64,000 nt of DNA, from the NCBI RefSeq assembly GCF_009760405.1, contig NZ_WRPP01000009.1, positions 1-64,000 of the forward strand, in the 5' to 3' direction. The notes below the pieces were generated by a model that worked only from the letters and a program-made list of their open reading frames with translations, was not told where the DNA came from and did no database searches. The translations under genes and the position numbers were made by a program. This DNA is from Nocardia terrae (GTDB taxonomy: Bacteria; Actinomycetota; Actinomycetes; Mycobacteriales; Mycobacteriaceae). Positions within the stretch are counted from its first letter, which is position 1. Each line of letters starts with the position of its first letter. Shown here in pieces: positions 8,945 through 18,315 of this stretch.

Positions 8945-9574
8945 ATGAGCAACAACACTTCCTGCCCGAACTGCGGACAAATCGACTCGGTGCAGAGCAT
9001 GCCCGCGATCGCTGCGACGGGTACGTCCATCGCGCACGGATCGAATACCTACACCGGAGTGGGGATCGGTTCCTCCGGCACCGTGGTTCCGATCATTGCG
9101 TCGGCGAACACCACAACTAGCCAGACCAACGCGCTAGCGGCAGCGACGAGGCCAGCTCCACCGCCAAGCTCCGTGACAGGCCCAGCAACATGCGGAGTAC
9201 TCCTGCTGGTTGTCGCGCTGATCATGCTTGCGTGCCTCGGGGTAGCTGTCGCCTTCAATACGCCAACGGCTGGGGAGGCAGGGCCGAGAATCGGCGGATG
9301 GCTGGTCCTGGGTGGCATCATCGTGCTGCCGTTCCTGATCCCGTCGCTGATCGCGTTCTTGGTCCTGGCGCGCCGAACTAGCGAGAACGCTCGCATCACA
9401 CGTGGACTGACCGCAGCGTCCGCATTGTGGGAGACGGCCTTCTATTGCCACCGTTGCGGTGTGTGTTACTGGCCGCGGCCGGTGTCGGGAGTTCCTGCTG
9501 CGCGGCAGCCACTCTCGCCGTATCAGTTTCAACAGATCGTGTGGAACGCAGGCGGATACGGTGTCGGCCGATAG
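8945..9574 (+). CDS. Zinc-ribbon membrane protein
   Basis: A 209-residue protein. It begins with a CPNCG zinc-ribbon half (residues 7-11), followed by a Ser/Thr/Gly-rich linker, two strongly hydrophobic segments (about 80-100 and 118-140) and a C-terminal CHRCG pair (about residue 172). The paired CxxC motifs suggest one split zinc site or two ribbons on the cytoplasmic face. ATG at 8945 follows GGGGA at good spacing. Actinobacterial relatives of this layout are uncharacterised. Nothing in the neighbours fixes a role. Confidence 0.6.
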   Translation: MSNNTSCPNCGQIDSVQSMPAIAATGTSIAHGSNTYTGVGIGSSGTVVPIIASANTTTSQTNALAAATRPAPPPSSVTGPATCGVLLLVVALIMLACLGVAVAFNTPTAGEAGPRIGGWLVLGGIIVLPFLIPSLIAFLVLARRTSENARITRGLTAASALWETAFYCHRCGVCYWPRPVSGVPAARQPLSPYQFQQIVWNAGGYGVGR

Positions 9575-9780
9575 CGGGGGGTCAGGACATTTGGAGTCGC
9601 TGTTCAGTAGCACTGGGCTCGACGCGGGGAATATTTCCGCCACGATGTAGTTCGGAAGGCGCTCCCTCGAAGTGGACATGTGATCTATTGCTGCACTTCA
9701 CAAGTCTTCGTACGGCAAACCGGACAGGCTTGGCGGTTCCGAAGTGCTGAGGATTCGCTGATCCCTATCCTGCTGGGGTG

Positions 9781-10650
9781 ATGTCTCCTACAGCATGGAC
9801 AATGACGTGGCGGGGCGCGACGGTGGGCGGCATGGAGTGCGGCGACCGAGACGGCTTTCCGGTGCTGGCATTTCACGGGGCGCCAGGGTGTCATGTCGAG
9901 GGGGTTGCCTTCGCTGACGTCCCAGCAGCCGAGGTCGGAATACACCTGATCGCGATCGACCGGCCTGGAATGGGCATGTCGGAACTGGCCCCGCGCGAGC
10001 AGGTTGTCGACTTCGCCGAAACGGCAGCGGCGATCGCCGACCGGTTCCATATCGACAAGTTCGGAGTGCTGGGCGCCTCGGCGGGTGGCCCTTACGCCCT
10101 GGCCACTGCGTGTCAGCTGCCCGACCGTGTCAGCAAAGCAATCGCGGTCAGCTCGGTGGCTCCGTTCGATTCCAAGCCCGCAACCAAGGGCGCCGGTGGG
10201 GTGAAACCCGCTGCCGGACTTCTGATCTTGCGGAGGTTTCCATGGCTGGCGCGCCCCGTGTCGGCTCGACTTTCGAAGGTGGTACGTACAGATCGGGGAT
10301 TGGAGGCGATGATCAAGAAGATGTCGCCGGCTGATCGTGCCCGGATCGAGAAGGATGGTCGGCTGCGGAATCAGCTCGGCGAGAACATCAGAACTGCCTT
10401 CGATACGGGCAGTCGGGGCGTGGCCCTCGACTTCCAACTCCTGTTCGCCCGGCCATGGGGATTTGATCCAGCCGATATCGCTGTGCCCGTGGAGATTTGG
10501 CACGGCGACGCTGACGGTAACGTGCCAGTGCAAGACGGTCGCAGGCTGGCCAACACCATCCCCGACAGCAAGTACGAGGAGGTGCCGGGCGCGGGCCATC
10601 TGCTGTTCGTTGATCATGCCCACACGATTCTGCGCTCGTTTTGCGCCTAG
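9781..10650 (+). CDS. Alpha/beta-fold hydrolase
   Basis: A 289-residue hydrolase. The nucleophile elbow is GASAG (Ser at about residue 99), the oxyanion region is HGAPG, the acid is the Asp in HGDADGNVP, and the base is the His in GAGHLLF. All three catalytic residues are present at normal spacing and the length is typical. The substrate is unknown. An IS5-family element inserted at the TA of its stop codon (10648-10649); the first base on either side is G, so TAG is preserved and the protein is unchanged. An ATG at 9781 follows a GTG at 9778; either could start. Confidence 0.8.
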   Translation: MSPTAWTMTWRGATVGGMECGDRDGFPVLAFHGAPGCHVEGVAFADVPAAEVGIHLIAIDRPGMGMSELAPREQVVDFAETAAAIADRFHIDKFGVLGASAGGPYALATACQLPDRVSKAIAVSSVAPFDSKPATKGAGGVKPAAGLLILRRFPWLARPVSARLSKVVRTDRGLEAMIKKMSPADRARIEKDGRLRNQLGENIRTAFDTGSRGVALDFQLLFARPWGFDPADIAVPVEIWHGDADGNVPVQDGRRLANTIPDSKYEEVPGAGHLLFVDHAHTILRSFCA

Positions 10651-11606
10651 GTTCTGTCTCCTAATGCGGTGAATCGATCGGTCCCGATCTTGGGGCCGAT
10701 CGTGCATCATGGCCGCCGTGGCGACCGTGACCGGTGATCGATACCAGGTTCTGACCGACAGACAGTGGGAACTGCTGGAGTTGCTGCTGCCGAAATCGGA
10801 AGGCCACGTGGGCCGTAACTTCGCCAACAACCGCCTGATCGTGGAAGGCATGCTGTATCGGCTGCGGACCAGCCTGCCGTGGCGGGACCTGCCCGACCAC
10901 TTCGGACCGTGGCAGACGGTATGGAAACGCCACCGTCGCTATGCCGCCGACGGCACCTGGGACCGGGTGCTGACCGCGCTGCTGGCCTTGGCCGATACCA
11001 CCGGCAACCTGGACTGGGTCGTCTCGGTCGACTCCACGATCGTGCGAGCGCATCAGCATGCCGCCGGCGCGGCCGCCGACTCGGTGAGCGGGCTATGAAC
11101 CCGCCGACCACGCCATCGGACGTTCCCGAGGCGGGCTGACCACCAAGATCCATCTCGTCACCGATGGTGCCGGTCGAGGTTTGGCCGTGCTGCTCACACC
11201 CGGACAAACCAATGATTCACCGCTGCTGCCACCATTATTGGACGCGGTGGTCGTGCCTCGTTTGGAAGGCGGACCACCGCGGCGCAACCCCGAGGTCGTG
11301 ATCGCCGATCGCGCCTATTCGGCCGCCTCGAACCGGAGCTTGTTGCGCCGCAAACGGATCCGCACCGTGATCCCCGAACGCTCCGACCAGGTCGCCAACC
11401 GCAAACGCAAAGGCCGCTCAGGTGGCCGGGCGCCGCAGTTCGACGCCGAGGTCTACAAGCGCCGCAACGTCATCGAACGGGCCTTCAACAGGGCCAAGCA
11501 CTGGCGGGCGGTCGCTACCCGATACGACAAGCTCGCGACCACCTACCGTGCCGGATTCGTCCTGGCCCTCATCGTCGAATGGCTCAAATCATTGGGAGAC
11601 AGGACC
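10650..11606 (+). mobile_element. IS5-family (IS427-like) insertion sequence
   Basis: The insertion is 957 bp. Terminal inverted repeats are GGTTCTGTCTCC (10650-10661) and its near-complement (11595-11606), 11 of 12 matching. TA flanks both sides (10648-10649 and 11607-11608), the target expected for the IS427 subgroup. Two overlapping frames encode the transposase. Removing the IS and one TA regenerates the stop codon of the upstream hydrolase. Confidence 0.85.
10709..11098 (+). CDS. IS5-family transposase, N-terminal frame (OrfA)
   Basis: A 129-residue product with the DUF4096-like N-terminal region (LTDRQWELLELLLP, LPWRDLPDHFGPWQTVWKRH) and the first catalytic Asp in VVSVDSTIVRAH (about residue 108). 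The frame closes at 11098 just after that Asp. The rest of the catalytic domain continues in another frame from about 11088, so a ribosomal frameshift is expected to make the full enzyme, as is usual in this IS subgroup. Confidence 0.82.
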   Translation: MAAVATVTGDRYQVLTDRQWELLELLLPKSEGHVGRNFANNRLIVEGMLYRLRTSLPWRDLPDHFGPWQTVWKRHRRYAADGTWDRVLTALLALADTTGNLDWVVSVDSTIVRAHQHAAGAAADSVSGL

Positions 11607-11609
11607 TAG
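11088..11609 (+). CDS. IS5-family transposase, C-terminal frame (OrfB)
   Basis: This frame continues the DDE transposase: GYEPADHAIGRSRGG just after the shift, LLTPGQTNDSP, the second Asp in VIADRAYSAASNR and the catalytic Glu in RRNVIERAFNRAKHWR. No good independent start lies at its beginning (the first ATG is only at 11181), so the product is probably made as the OrfAB fusion. Together the two frames supply a complete DDE triad, so the IS could be active. Confidence 0.78.
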   Translation, partial: AGYEPADHAIGRSRGGLTTKIHLVTDGAGRGLAVLLTPGQTNDSPLLPPLLDAVVVPRLEGGPPRRNPEVVIADRAYSAASNRSLLRRKRIRTVIPERSDQVANRKRKGRSGGRAPQFDAEVYKRRNVIERAFNRAKHWRAVATRYDKLATTYRAGFVLALIVEWLKSLGDRT

Positions 11610-11686
11610 TGCCGCACTGCCGAGCGGAGCGGCCTAGAGCTTCACGTGACTGCATTCGACATAGCACCCGCTACCCGGAGCCGCAT

Positions 11687-12934
11687 TCACATAGCGTTCC
11701 GGGAAGCCGTTCGGGCACGCACCGACGGGTGGGTGATGTCGTAGCAGACGTCGCAGCCCTTGATCGGTGGGGGCGGGTTGGGGTTGGGGGTGATGTCGAG
11801 GATGGCTTGGGGGCGGCCGTCCGAGGATGGGATGCGGGTCCAGGCTCCAGTGACCTCGATCCAGTTGTCGGTCGGGGTGAATCGGACGCGCACGGTGACG
11901 AGGGCGCGGTCGCGCGCACCCGTGGCGAGTTCTTGGCAGGTGAGCGCGACTTGGTTGCGGCCGTCCAGGTCGTAGAGGGGGTGGTGGTGTCGCCATCCGG
12001 CCAGTGGGCTGTGTTCCTCGGCGAGCCATTCATGCACGAAAGCACTCTTGAGGTCTACCAACGCTAAGGCGTGGCCTGGGAAGATCGGGACGGCGCGCAG
12101 AGCGGCCACGGCTATGTCGGTGTCGTGGCTGGTGCTTGTGGCGCTGGTGTCGCAGATCACTGCGCGTACGCGCCGCTTGTCTCCCGTCCCGACCGCGCGG
12201 GCGGTGATGTGGAACTGGTGTTGTGTGCCGTCCTCGTAGCGTTTGGCGGCGGTGCCGACCCACTGGTCAGCAGGGGTGCCGACGAAGGTGAACATATCCA
12301 GGAACTCCGCGCGGGGCTCCCACCGGTCGAAGCTGGCCAGTAGTTCCGGAATGGTGCGGCCGCCGGGCAGTTCGTTGGGCGGGCGCAGCAGGTACTCGGC
12401 GGCCGGGTTTGTGGTGAGCAGGCCGGAGGGCGTCCACTCGACCGTGCCGACCACTGGAGGTTTGGGCAGCGGTTCGAGCAGGCCCGCCGAAAACAAGGAG
12501 ATGGCGAATATGTCGTCAGAGGCCGGTCCACGCACCGGGATGGCGGAAACTCTGAACACACGGTCCTGGCTGTCGGTGGAGGCTTTGTAGTTGTTGCCCC
12601 CGTTGTCGAGGCATTCCCTCACGAGATCCTCGACAAGGTTGCGGGGAAGACTGGCACGCGCCAGCTTCGAGAATGCTCGGGGCCCTTCGTCATTGAGAAT
12701 CAGTGACGCGTCGTCACGGTTGCCGGTCAGGGTCTCGATTACCACCCAGCCCCGCATCGCGGCACCTTGTTTCGGCGAGCGCGCTACCCCTGAGCGAGGC
12801 AGGTCGGTACGCCCTTGTTTCTCGGGTCCCGCGGCCGGCTTCGAAGACGGTCGTGCCGCAGAGAGATGGCGCTTCTTGCCCGGCTTGGGCTTGTTGTCGC
12901 CGGAATCGCCAGGAGAACGCTGTGGACTGGCCAT
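11687..12934 (-). CDS. PAS-type sensory protein
   Basis: A protein of about 415 residues (start ATG 12934, MASPQRSPGD). After a basic disordered N-terminus of about 50 residues comes a small alpha/beta region (RGWVVIETLTGNRDDASLIL). Two PAS-like repeats follow, around residues 165-270 (EWTPSGLLTTNPAAEYLL, FVGTPADQWVGTAAKRYED) and 290-400 (DLKSAFVHEWLAEEHSPLAGWRHH). No kinase, GGDEF or HTH output domain is attached. It faces away from the membrane-protein pair at 13628. A sensor or scaffold role is inferred. Confidence 0.55.
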   Translation of the reverse strand: MASPQRSPGDSGDNKPKPGKKRHLSAARPSSKPAAGPEKQGRTDLPRSGVARSPKQGAAMRGWVVIETLTGNRDDASLILNDEGPRAFSKLARASLPRNLVEDLVRECLDNGGNNYKASTDSQDRVFRVSAIPVRGPASDDIFAISLFSAGLLEPLPKPPVVGTVEWTPSGLLTTNPAAEYLLRPPNELPGGRTIPELLASFDRWEPRAEFLDMFTFVGTPADQWVGTAAKRYEDGTQHQFHITARAVGTGDKRRVRAVICDTSATSTSHDTDIAVAALRAVPIFPGHALALVDLKSAFVHEWLAEEHSPLAGWRHHHPLYDLDGRNQVALTCQELATGARDRALVTVRVRFTPTDNWIEVTGAWTRIPSSDGRPQAILDITPNPNPPPPIKGCDVCYDITHPSVRARTASRNAM

Positions 12935-13627
12935 GATCACTCGACCCCTTCTCCGCACCGACCTCCCCTGCCACCGGAGAAACAGCTTCCCGGTGTTTCG
13001 GTACTGCGGCGCGGTTCGCGTCGAACCGTTTGGAGCCCATGGCCATCGGACTGTAATTCCCGAGTCTAGTCCGCTAATAATCAGCATCGGGCAAATCCGG
13101 CAACACAAATTGTGCGTCGTGAACCCATTACGCGACCGGCCAAACCCTCGCCTACGGCACGCGTTGACCTTGCGGCAACAGAGGCGGATGCCAGAGCTGC
13201 AAGGCATCCGCGGAACGGATCCCTTCCCCGGTCAGAGGCCGATATCTCTCGGGTGTGTTGTGCAGGTCACAATCTGGGGATATCGTGAGAGGACTTCGGA
13301 CAACGGGCGATATTCGAGTTACACACCAAGGGTGGATTCGAGAACCCGGCGGTCGAAGGTAATAACCTGATCGTCTTTTCTCGAACGTTTCGTCCGGGGT
13401 TAGGCGACGATTCCCAGAGTCTGCGGTGGCAGCTGCTGGATGAGCGCATCGGTCCTGCGTCCCGTCCTAATGGACGGGGACACACCGAGCGCGATTCGTT
13501 CAATTCATGAATTCATCAATTCCCGTGCTGTGCGCTGGCCAGTTCCTCGGTGCGCGTCGATGACGCGTGTGCTGTGGGTCGACTCATGCGCTGGTGATGT
13601 CGCGCGGGGTCAATCTGGAGGTGTGCA
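12935..13627. promoter_or_regulatory. Divergent intergenic region
   Basis: This region separates the PAS protein (minus) from the 13628 gene (plus) and must hold both promoters. An AT-rich palindrome AATTCATGAATT lies at 13502-13513, about 115 bases before the 13628 start, and is a plausible operator. Open frames in the region lack coding character. Confidence 0.4.
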
Positions 13628-14809
13628 ATGAGCTGGTCGATGCGTAAGCGTTCGATGTCGGTGCAGGCGCATGCATTGGTGGCCGCGACCCGCGAGGCTG
13701 CTGATTCCGTTGCTGCGGTAGGCATCTGGGTGGTGTGGCTGTACGAAGGCCACGTCCTCGAGTGTGAGTTGACCACCCATCTGGATGCCGAGATCGCCGG
13801 GCTCGTGCGATCGGGAGCTGATACGGCGGTCGTGATCGCGGTCGCCCCATCTCGCATGGAGGCACCAGTCGACGGACGAGTCGAAGTGCTGTGTGAGTAC
13901 CTGGACGCCAAGGGAATTCGCGTCCACGCGGTGCATGTTCGAGCGTTGCGGGAAGGCGAGTTGTGGACCTCGTTGCGGGGGCGGGCGCTGGCCGGTGTGG
14001 TGCCTGCGGTCACGCGGCCTGCGCCGACACGGTCCCATCGTGTGCGCGTGCCGCATCGCCGCGCACAGGCGGTCGGAGCCCGGCCGCGTCTGTTGATCGC
14101 GGTCTGCGCGGGGGCGGCCATGTTGTTGTGTGGCCCGTACGCGGCGGGAGCGCCTCCGGTCGGGCAGCCTGGACTGATCTCCGATCCGCCTTCAGCAGGG
14201 CAGCCTGGGCTGTCCACTGCTCCGCGCCCGGCCGCGCCGGCCGCCTCGGATGACAAAGCGCCCTCGGCGAGCACCCCCAATTCCGCCGACGTCGAGGTTA
14301 TGGCTCAGCCGTCCCCATCGACCTTCCGTCCATCTGAGCCGCAGTCGGACACTTCGCCGTCATTGCCGGGTCATTGGCCCTCGGCACCTGCGGGAACCGT
14401 GCAAGCAGGCGAGGGCCCGCGCTACACCAAAATCGCGGCACCGCCCGCTGATGTGGTGCAGATCGGTGCGGTGAGCGTTGAGCGCCCTGAGCGGCTGCCC
14501 GAATCCATCGCGGCCCGAGAACAGCAGTGGAACGACTTTCTCACTGACCAGGCCGCTACCGCTCTCGACCAGAGCGGCCTGCAGATCCCGGTCGCTGACC
14601 AGCTGCTGGGTACTGACGGCGGCCAGGAAGTGCCGCAGCCGACCGAGCTGGCCTGGCTGCAGGAGGTCGCGCTCGAACCGCAGATGCTCATGCCGGTGGC
14701 CGCCGACCCGACCGACTCGCTGACCAATACCGTCGCCGGACAAGTGGAACCCGATCCGTGGCAGATGCTGGCGCAATTGCCGGTGTGGGGTGAGGAGGGC
14801 CTGTCATGA
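13628..14809 (+). CDS. Membrane-anchored protein with DUF4192-like N-terminus
   Basis: A 393-residue protein. Residues 8-145 form an alpha/beta domain (TAVVIAVAPSRMEAPVDGRVEVLCEYL, split motif noted only by eye) that resembles the DUF4192 type. A basic stretch follows, then a single membrane segment at about 155-173 (LLIAVCAGAAMLLCG). A long Pro/Ser/Ala-rich extracellular or periplasmic stalk and a C-terminal helical block complete it. It overlaps the VirB8-like gene by four bases (ATGA), so the two are translationally coupled. It is likely a structural part of the conjugation machinery or its cell-wall-spanning section. No enzyme motif seen. Confidence 0.55.
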   Translation: MSWSMRKRSMSVQAHALVAATREAADSVAAVGIWVVWLYEGHVLECELTTHLDAEIAGLVRSGADTAVVIAVAPSRMEAPVDGRVEVLCEYLDAKGIRVHAVHVRALREGELWTSLRGRALAGVVPAVTRPAPTRSHRVRVPHRRAQAVGARPRLLIAVCAGAAMLLCGPYAAGAPPVGQPGLISDPPSAGQPGLSTAPRPAAPAASDDKAPSASTPNSADVEVMAQPSPSTFRPSEPQSDTSPSLPGHWPSAPAGTVQAGEGPRYTKIAAPPADVVQIGAVSVERPERLPESIAAREQQWNDFLTDQAATALDQSGLQIPVADQLLGTDGGQEVPQPTELAWLQEVALEPQMLMPVAADPTDSLTNTVAGQVEPDPWQMLAQLPVWGEEGLS

Positions 14810-15534
14810 GCCTCGACATAGAGGATCCCGACACGCCGGAGATCGTTCTCGACCCCGAACCCTCCTCGCCTGCACCGGGTTTGGCTCACTGGCTCGCCGC
14901 AACTGCCGGAAGTCCCGACACCGCTCGCGCGGTTCGAGAGCATCCACAGTGCAGGCGGCCCTTCCTCTTCGGTGTTCGCAATCCCCGTATCCGGGTCGTG
15001 GCCGGTGCATGGGTGGTCTCCGCCGCGATCGTGGGCGTCGCCGCCTGGGCTGGCCACGGTCCCGCCCATGAATCTGGTTCTGGCAGTACGACTTCGCCGT
15101 CGGAGGCGGTGTGGCAGTCGCCGTCAGGGCCCGGCCCGGTGAGCAGCGGTAACGCTGCCGGATGCGACTCGGCCGCCCGCGAGCGTGATCTCGCCGCGGT
15201 GGTCGCCGGGCCGCCACGAGTTCGGGCCGAAGGCGGGGCTGCGGCGATCGAAGTGTTCGAGGCCGCCTACTACCTCGCCCGCGATGCGGGCAGGGCTCGC
15301 GCCTTAGTGGCACCCGCCGCGGCCATTCCGCAGGCCGCGCAGATCCAGGCTGGGATCGACTCGATCCCAGCGGCGACCACCTACTGCACGCACATCACCG
15401 CACTCGATCACGGTCTCTACGCGGTCGAGGTGGCCGAAACGCGCGCGGACGGCACGAAGAACCTGTGGCGGCAACGCATCTCGACTGACGACGCCGACCA
15501 CGCCACGCTGATCACTGCAATCACGCACCTGTGA
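14806..15534 (+). CDS. VirB8/TcpC-like conjugation protein
   Basis: A 242-residue bitopic protein with an N-terminal cytoplasmic part, one membrane helix (about residues 62-82) and a C-terminal domain. The C-terminal domain (about 118-242) starts with an AIEVFEAAYYLARDAG helix and ends with YAVEVAETRADGTKNLWRQ strands, typical of the NTF2-like fold of VirB8 and TcpC. This family bridges the inner membrane to the outer parts of the mating channel. It is coupled to the upstream gene by ATGA. The assignment rests on topology and fold pattern, not on a conserved motif. Confidence 0.55.
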   Translation: MSLDIEDPDTPEIVLDPEPSSPAPGLAHWLAATAGSPDTARAVREHPQCRRPFLFGVRNPRIRVVAGAWVVSAAIVGVAAWAGHGPAHESGSGSTTSPSEAVWQSPSGPGPVSSGNAAGCDSAARERDLAAVVAGPPRVRAEGGAAAIEVFEAAYYLARDAGRARALVAPAAAIPQAAQIQAGIDSIPAATTYCTHITALDHGLYAVEVAETRADGTKNLWRQRISTDDADHATLITAITHL

Positions 15535-15610
15535 TAGCCGTGATCGACAAAAACCTTTATCCAGCAACATATTGCGAAACTGCCGCGTAGGTAAGAAGGT
15601 GGTGGTGGGG

Positions 15611-17371
15611 ATGTTGATCGCAGTAGCAGGACTCGCGCCACGATCGGGAGCGAGCACGACCGCGCTCGCGGTAGCCGCGCTGTGGCCCGGCCCCGAACGG
15701 GTGATCATGCTCGAAGCCGATCCGCGCGGTGGCAGCCTCGCCCAGCGTTGCGGCGGAGACCCCGGGCGGGGACTGGCCAGCCTCACCGCGGCGGCCGGCG
15801 AGACCGGCATCCTCACCGCCACGAACCTGGAAGCGCATTTGCAGCGCCACCCCAGCGGGGTCTCGTATCTGGCCGCCCCCACCGCGCCCGACGCTGTAGC
15901 CGAGGCGCTGACCACACCGGTCTCCTGCGATCGCACTCTGACACGGGAGTCGGTCGTGATCGCCGACTGCGGTCTGGCCCGCCCCGACTCGGCGGCAGCA
16001 CCACTGCTCACACACGCGAACCTTCTACTGCTGGTGGCTCGCGCAGACCAACTCGCCGCGCTACGCGGAGCCGGTGGCCTCACGGCCCGCTACCCCCGCG
16101 CGGCGCTCGTATTGGTAGGCGACCCGCGCCCGGTTCCTGCTGACCTCGATGCCGACGTGCTCGGCTGGCTACCGCTCGACGAATTGGTTGCTACCGCCCT
16201 GCTCGACGGACGAATCCCGCTGCGGCGCAACAATGTCGCCGCCGCCCGAACCCTCGCCACCATCGTCCGTGGTCGAGTAGCCGTGGCACCGGTCGCCCGA
16301 GTGTGGAGTCCGTGGCGGCGCGGAGCCCGCTCGCTCTTCACCCGTAACCAGGTGCCCCGCGTATACGCGATCAACCACGCCTCCTGTGGCCGTGCCGAAT
16401 CACGACCGCCCGCTCACCGATCGCACCTACCGGTGCCAGCGCCGACCCTCGCGCCGCTGCCGTCAGCCTCGGTCACCGCGCCGCTCAGGTGCTCCGAACC
16501 TCTTGTCGCGCAGTCAGATGCCGTTCTCGCGCCCTGCGCCACGCTGACGCGAGAATCCGCCGAACCGGCCCCGATGTTCACAGTGGCGCTGTTCGGGCCG
16601 CTGCATGTGACATGGCGGGCATCCTGCGCCCCTGCAGGGGAACCACACGGAGGAGCAGAAGTCACTGTCCCGTTGCAGCGGCGCAGCCGCGAACTACTCG
16701 CGCTGCTGGCCCTGCATCCCGCCGGATTGACCCGCACCCAACTGATAGACACCCTGTGGAGCCAGCGGTGTCCACACCGGCCGACCAATGCACTGCACAC
16801 CGCCCTCGGCCGCATCCGCGCCGCCCTCGCTCACGCCAGCGGAGGCACCGCCGGTCAGATTGTGCTCAGCGACTCCGGTCGTTACCGCCTCGACCCCTCC
16901 CGAGTCACAGTGGACTACACCGCCTTCACCGACGCCCTCGCCAGCCACCGCAGCGCGGTCAACGAGGCCGACCGCCGCTCCGCCTGCGAACGCATCGTCG
17001 GTCTCGCCGCGGCCGGGACACTGGCAGCAGACCTCGAGACCGACTGGCTCGAGCCGATCCGCGAGCACGTACGCCGGGAGGCGCTGGCCGCCGTTGGCGC
17101 GCTCGCACAGATCCTCGTCGTCGACGATCCCCACGCCACGTTGCACCTGCTCGGCACAGCTGTCGGCATCGACCCCTACAACGAACACCTCTACCACGAC
17201 ATGATGCGTCTGCACGCCCGCCTGGGCGAACACCACGCCATCGCCCACACCTTGGCCCTGCTTACCCACCGCCTGGCCGACCTCGGCGAAAAACCCAGCC
17301 GAGAAACCCTCGACATCGCGCGCCAACTACACCCGAAACGCACGCCGATTCGTCGCACTCAAAGGAAATGA
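15611..17371 (+). CDS. ParA-like ATPase fused to SARP-type activator domain
   Basis: A 586-residue protein in two parts. Residues 1-200 resemble a ParA/MinD P-loop protein (MLIAVAGLAPRSGASTT, VIMLEADPRGG, VVIADCGLARPDS), but the Walker A lysine is absent. After a variable linker, residues about 325-420 form an OmpR-type winged helix (RRSRELLALLALHPAGLTRTQLIDTLW). The rest is a bacterial transcriptional activator domain (YTAFTDAL to LYHDMMRLHARLGEHHAIA). The start at 15611 (ATG after GGTGGTGGGG) is preferred over the upstream GTG/ATG codons. This may be a regulator of element genes using a partition-protein fold as a sensor. The fusion is unusual. Confidence 0.68.
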   Translation: MLIAVAGLAPRSGASTTALAVAALWPGPERVIMLEADPRGGSLAQRCGGDPGRGLASLTAAAGETGILTATNLEAHLQRHPSGVSYLAAPTAPDAVAEALTTPVSCDRTLTRESVVIADCGLARPDSAAAPLLTHANLLLLVARADQLAALRGAGGLTARYPRAALVLVGDPRPVPADLDADVLGWLPLDELVATALLDGRIPLRRNNVAAARTLATIVRGRVAVAPVARVWSPWRRGARSLFTRNQVPRVYAINHASCGRAESRPPAHRSHLPVPAPTLAPLPSASVTAPLRCSEPLVAQSDAVLAPCATLTRESAEPAPMFTVALFGPLHVTWRASCAPAGEPHGGAEVTVPLQRRSRELLALLALHPAGLTRTQLIDTLWSQRCPHRPTNALHTALGRIRAALAHASGGTAGQIVLSDSGRYRLDPSRVTVDYTAFTDALASHRSAVNEADRRSACERIVGLAAAGTLAADLETDWLEPIREHVRREALAAVGALAQILVVDDPHATLHLLGTAVGIDPYNEHLYHDMMRLHARLGEHHAIAHTLALLTHRLADLGEKPSRETLDIARQLHPKRTPIRRTQRK

Positions 17372-18315
17372 GTCGCAATGTAATCGTCAGACGCGATGCG
17401 CGCATTCCATGCGGACGGAAAGGGCGCAGCAGTCAGGGATTTGCAAGCGATCGACATACCCTCCGGCCGCAACTGGCACCTGGTATCCCAGAAAGAACAA
17501 AAGACCACATTATCAAGATGCTAAAGATGTTTCCATAAGAGACGCGCGCAGCGATTCATCCAGCTCCCGCCAGCGCCGTACAATTTGGTTGACGCCACAA
17601 ACCCTGAGGTGGTTAGATGGATTCTCTGAATATGGATATCAGGTCCGATGTAAAAGTGCTATTCCATGAGTCTCGATCAGTTCCTCTCGGGATATTCTGT
17701 TCCACACTCGTCAAGGCTTCGAATGTGTCGATGGACCAAGCTCTGGCGGGCTGCGAGATCCACGGAGATCTGTTCGGGGTGGTGTTCGGGGTGTTTTTCG
17801 GCGTCACAGTCGGGGTGGCCATCAAGTCGCCACCCCCACACCCTCACAGACCCCCTGGTCAGTGGCCTACTTCTCGTCACCGCCTCTCCCAGGGTCCCTA
17901 TCCCCGGTAGGAGAAGGATGACATCGGGGCGGCCGGGGTGGCGCGCTCGCTCCCTCATTTGGGTTGATATCGGGCTATTCATATTCGTGGTTAGGTCGAT
18001 TTCTATCGACCTAACAGGCCGCCCTTTTTATTCTTCCTCGACTCTCACCTCGTTGCACCCTTGCCTCTCGGCCGGCCGCGCGTTGCATTCCATTCCTTGC
18101 TTGCCCGGTTCGAGGCCCTGACCTGCGAAGATCGGTCCAAAAAAGTTGTCGATTTCGGTTGTGTTTCGCGGTCGTGCAGAGCTAGCTTCGAACGGTACCC
18201 GGGGAAATTCGACCCCCACCGCAATCGAATTCCGGCCCCCGCTCATATGTGTGACTACCCGAATCAAACGGCGGGGTGCAACCGCAATTCGATAATCCCG
18301 AAAAGGAGTCCCGAT
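17372..18315. other. Long non-coding region with perfect inverted repeat
   Basis: About 940 bases without a convincing gene; the frames at 17617 and 17666 have poor coding character. It contains the perfect 11-bp inverted repeat 17990-18000/18005-18015 (GTTAGGTCGAT, loop TTCT). A T-rich run begins about ten bases after the stem. The AT content is higher than in the neighbours. It could be a cis-acting site such as oriT, a replication site or a complex operator. It ends with AAAAGGAG, the ribosome site of the 18316 gene. Confidence 0.45.

Noticed and set aside
16489..17538. 349-residue frame within the ParA-SARP gene
   Set aside because: Same-strand out-of-frame shadow, almost all Arg/Pro/Thr; the long frame has proper domain motifs.
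17617..17910. 97-residue plus-strand frame with a hydrophobic stretch
   Set aside because: Weak ribosome site, Gly/Val/Phe run followed by Pro/His-rich translation of non-coding DNA; no coding periodicity by eye.
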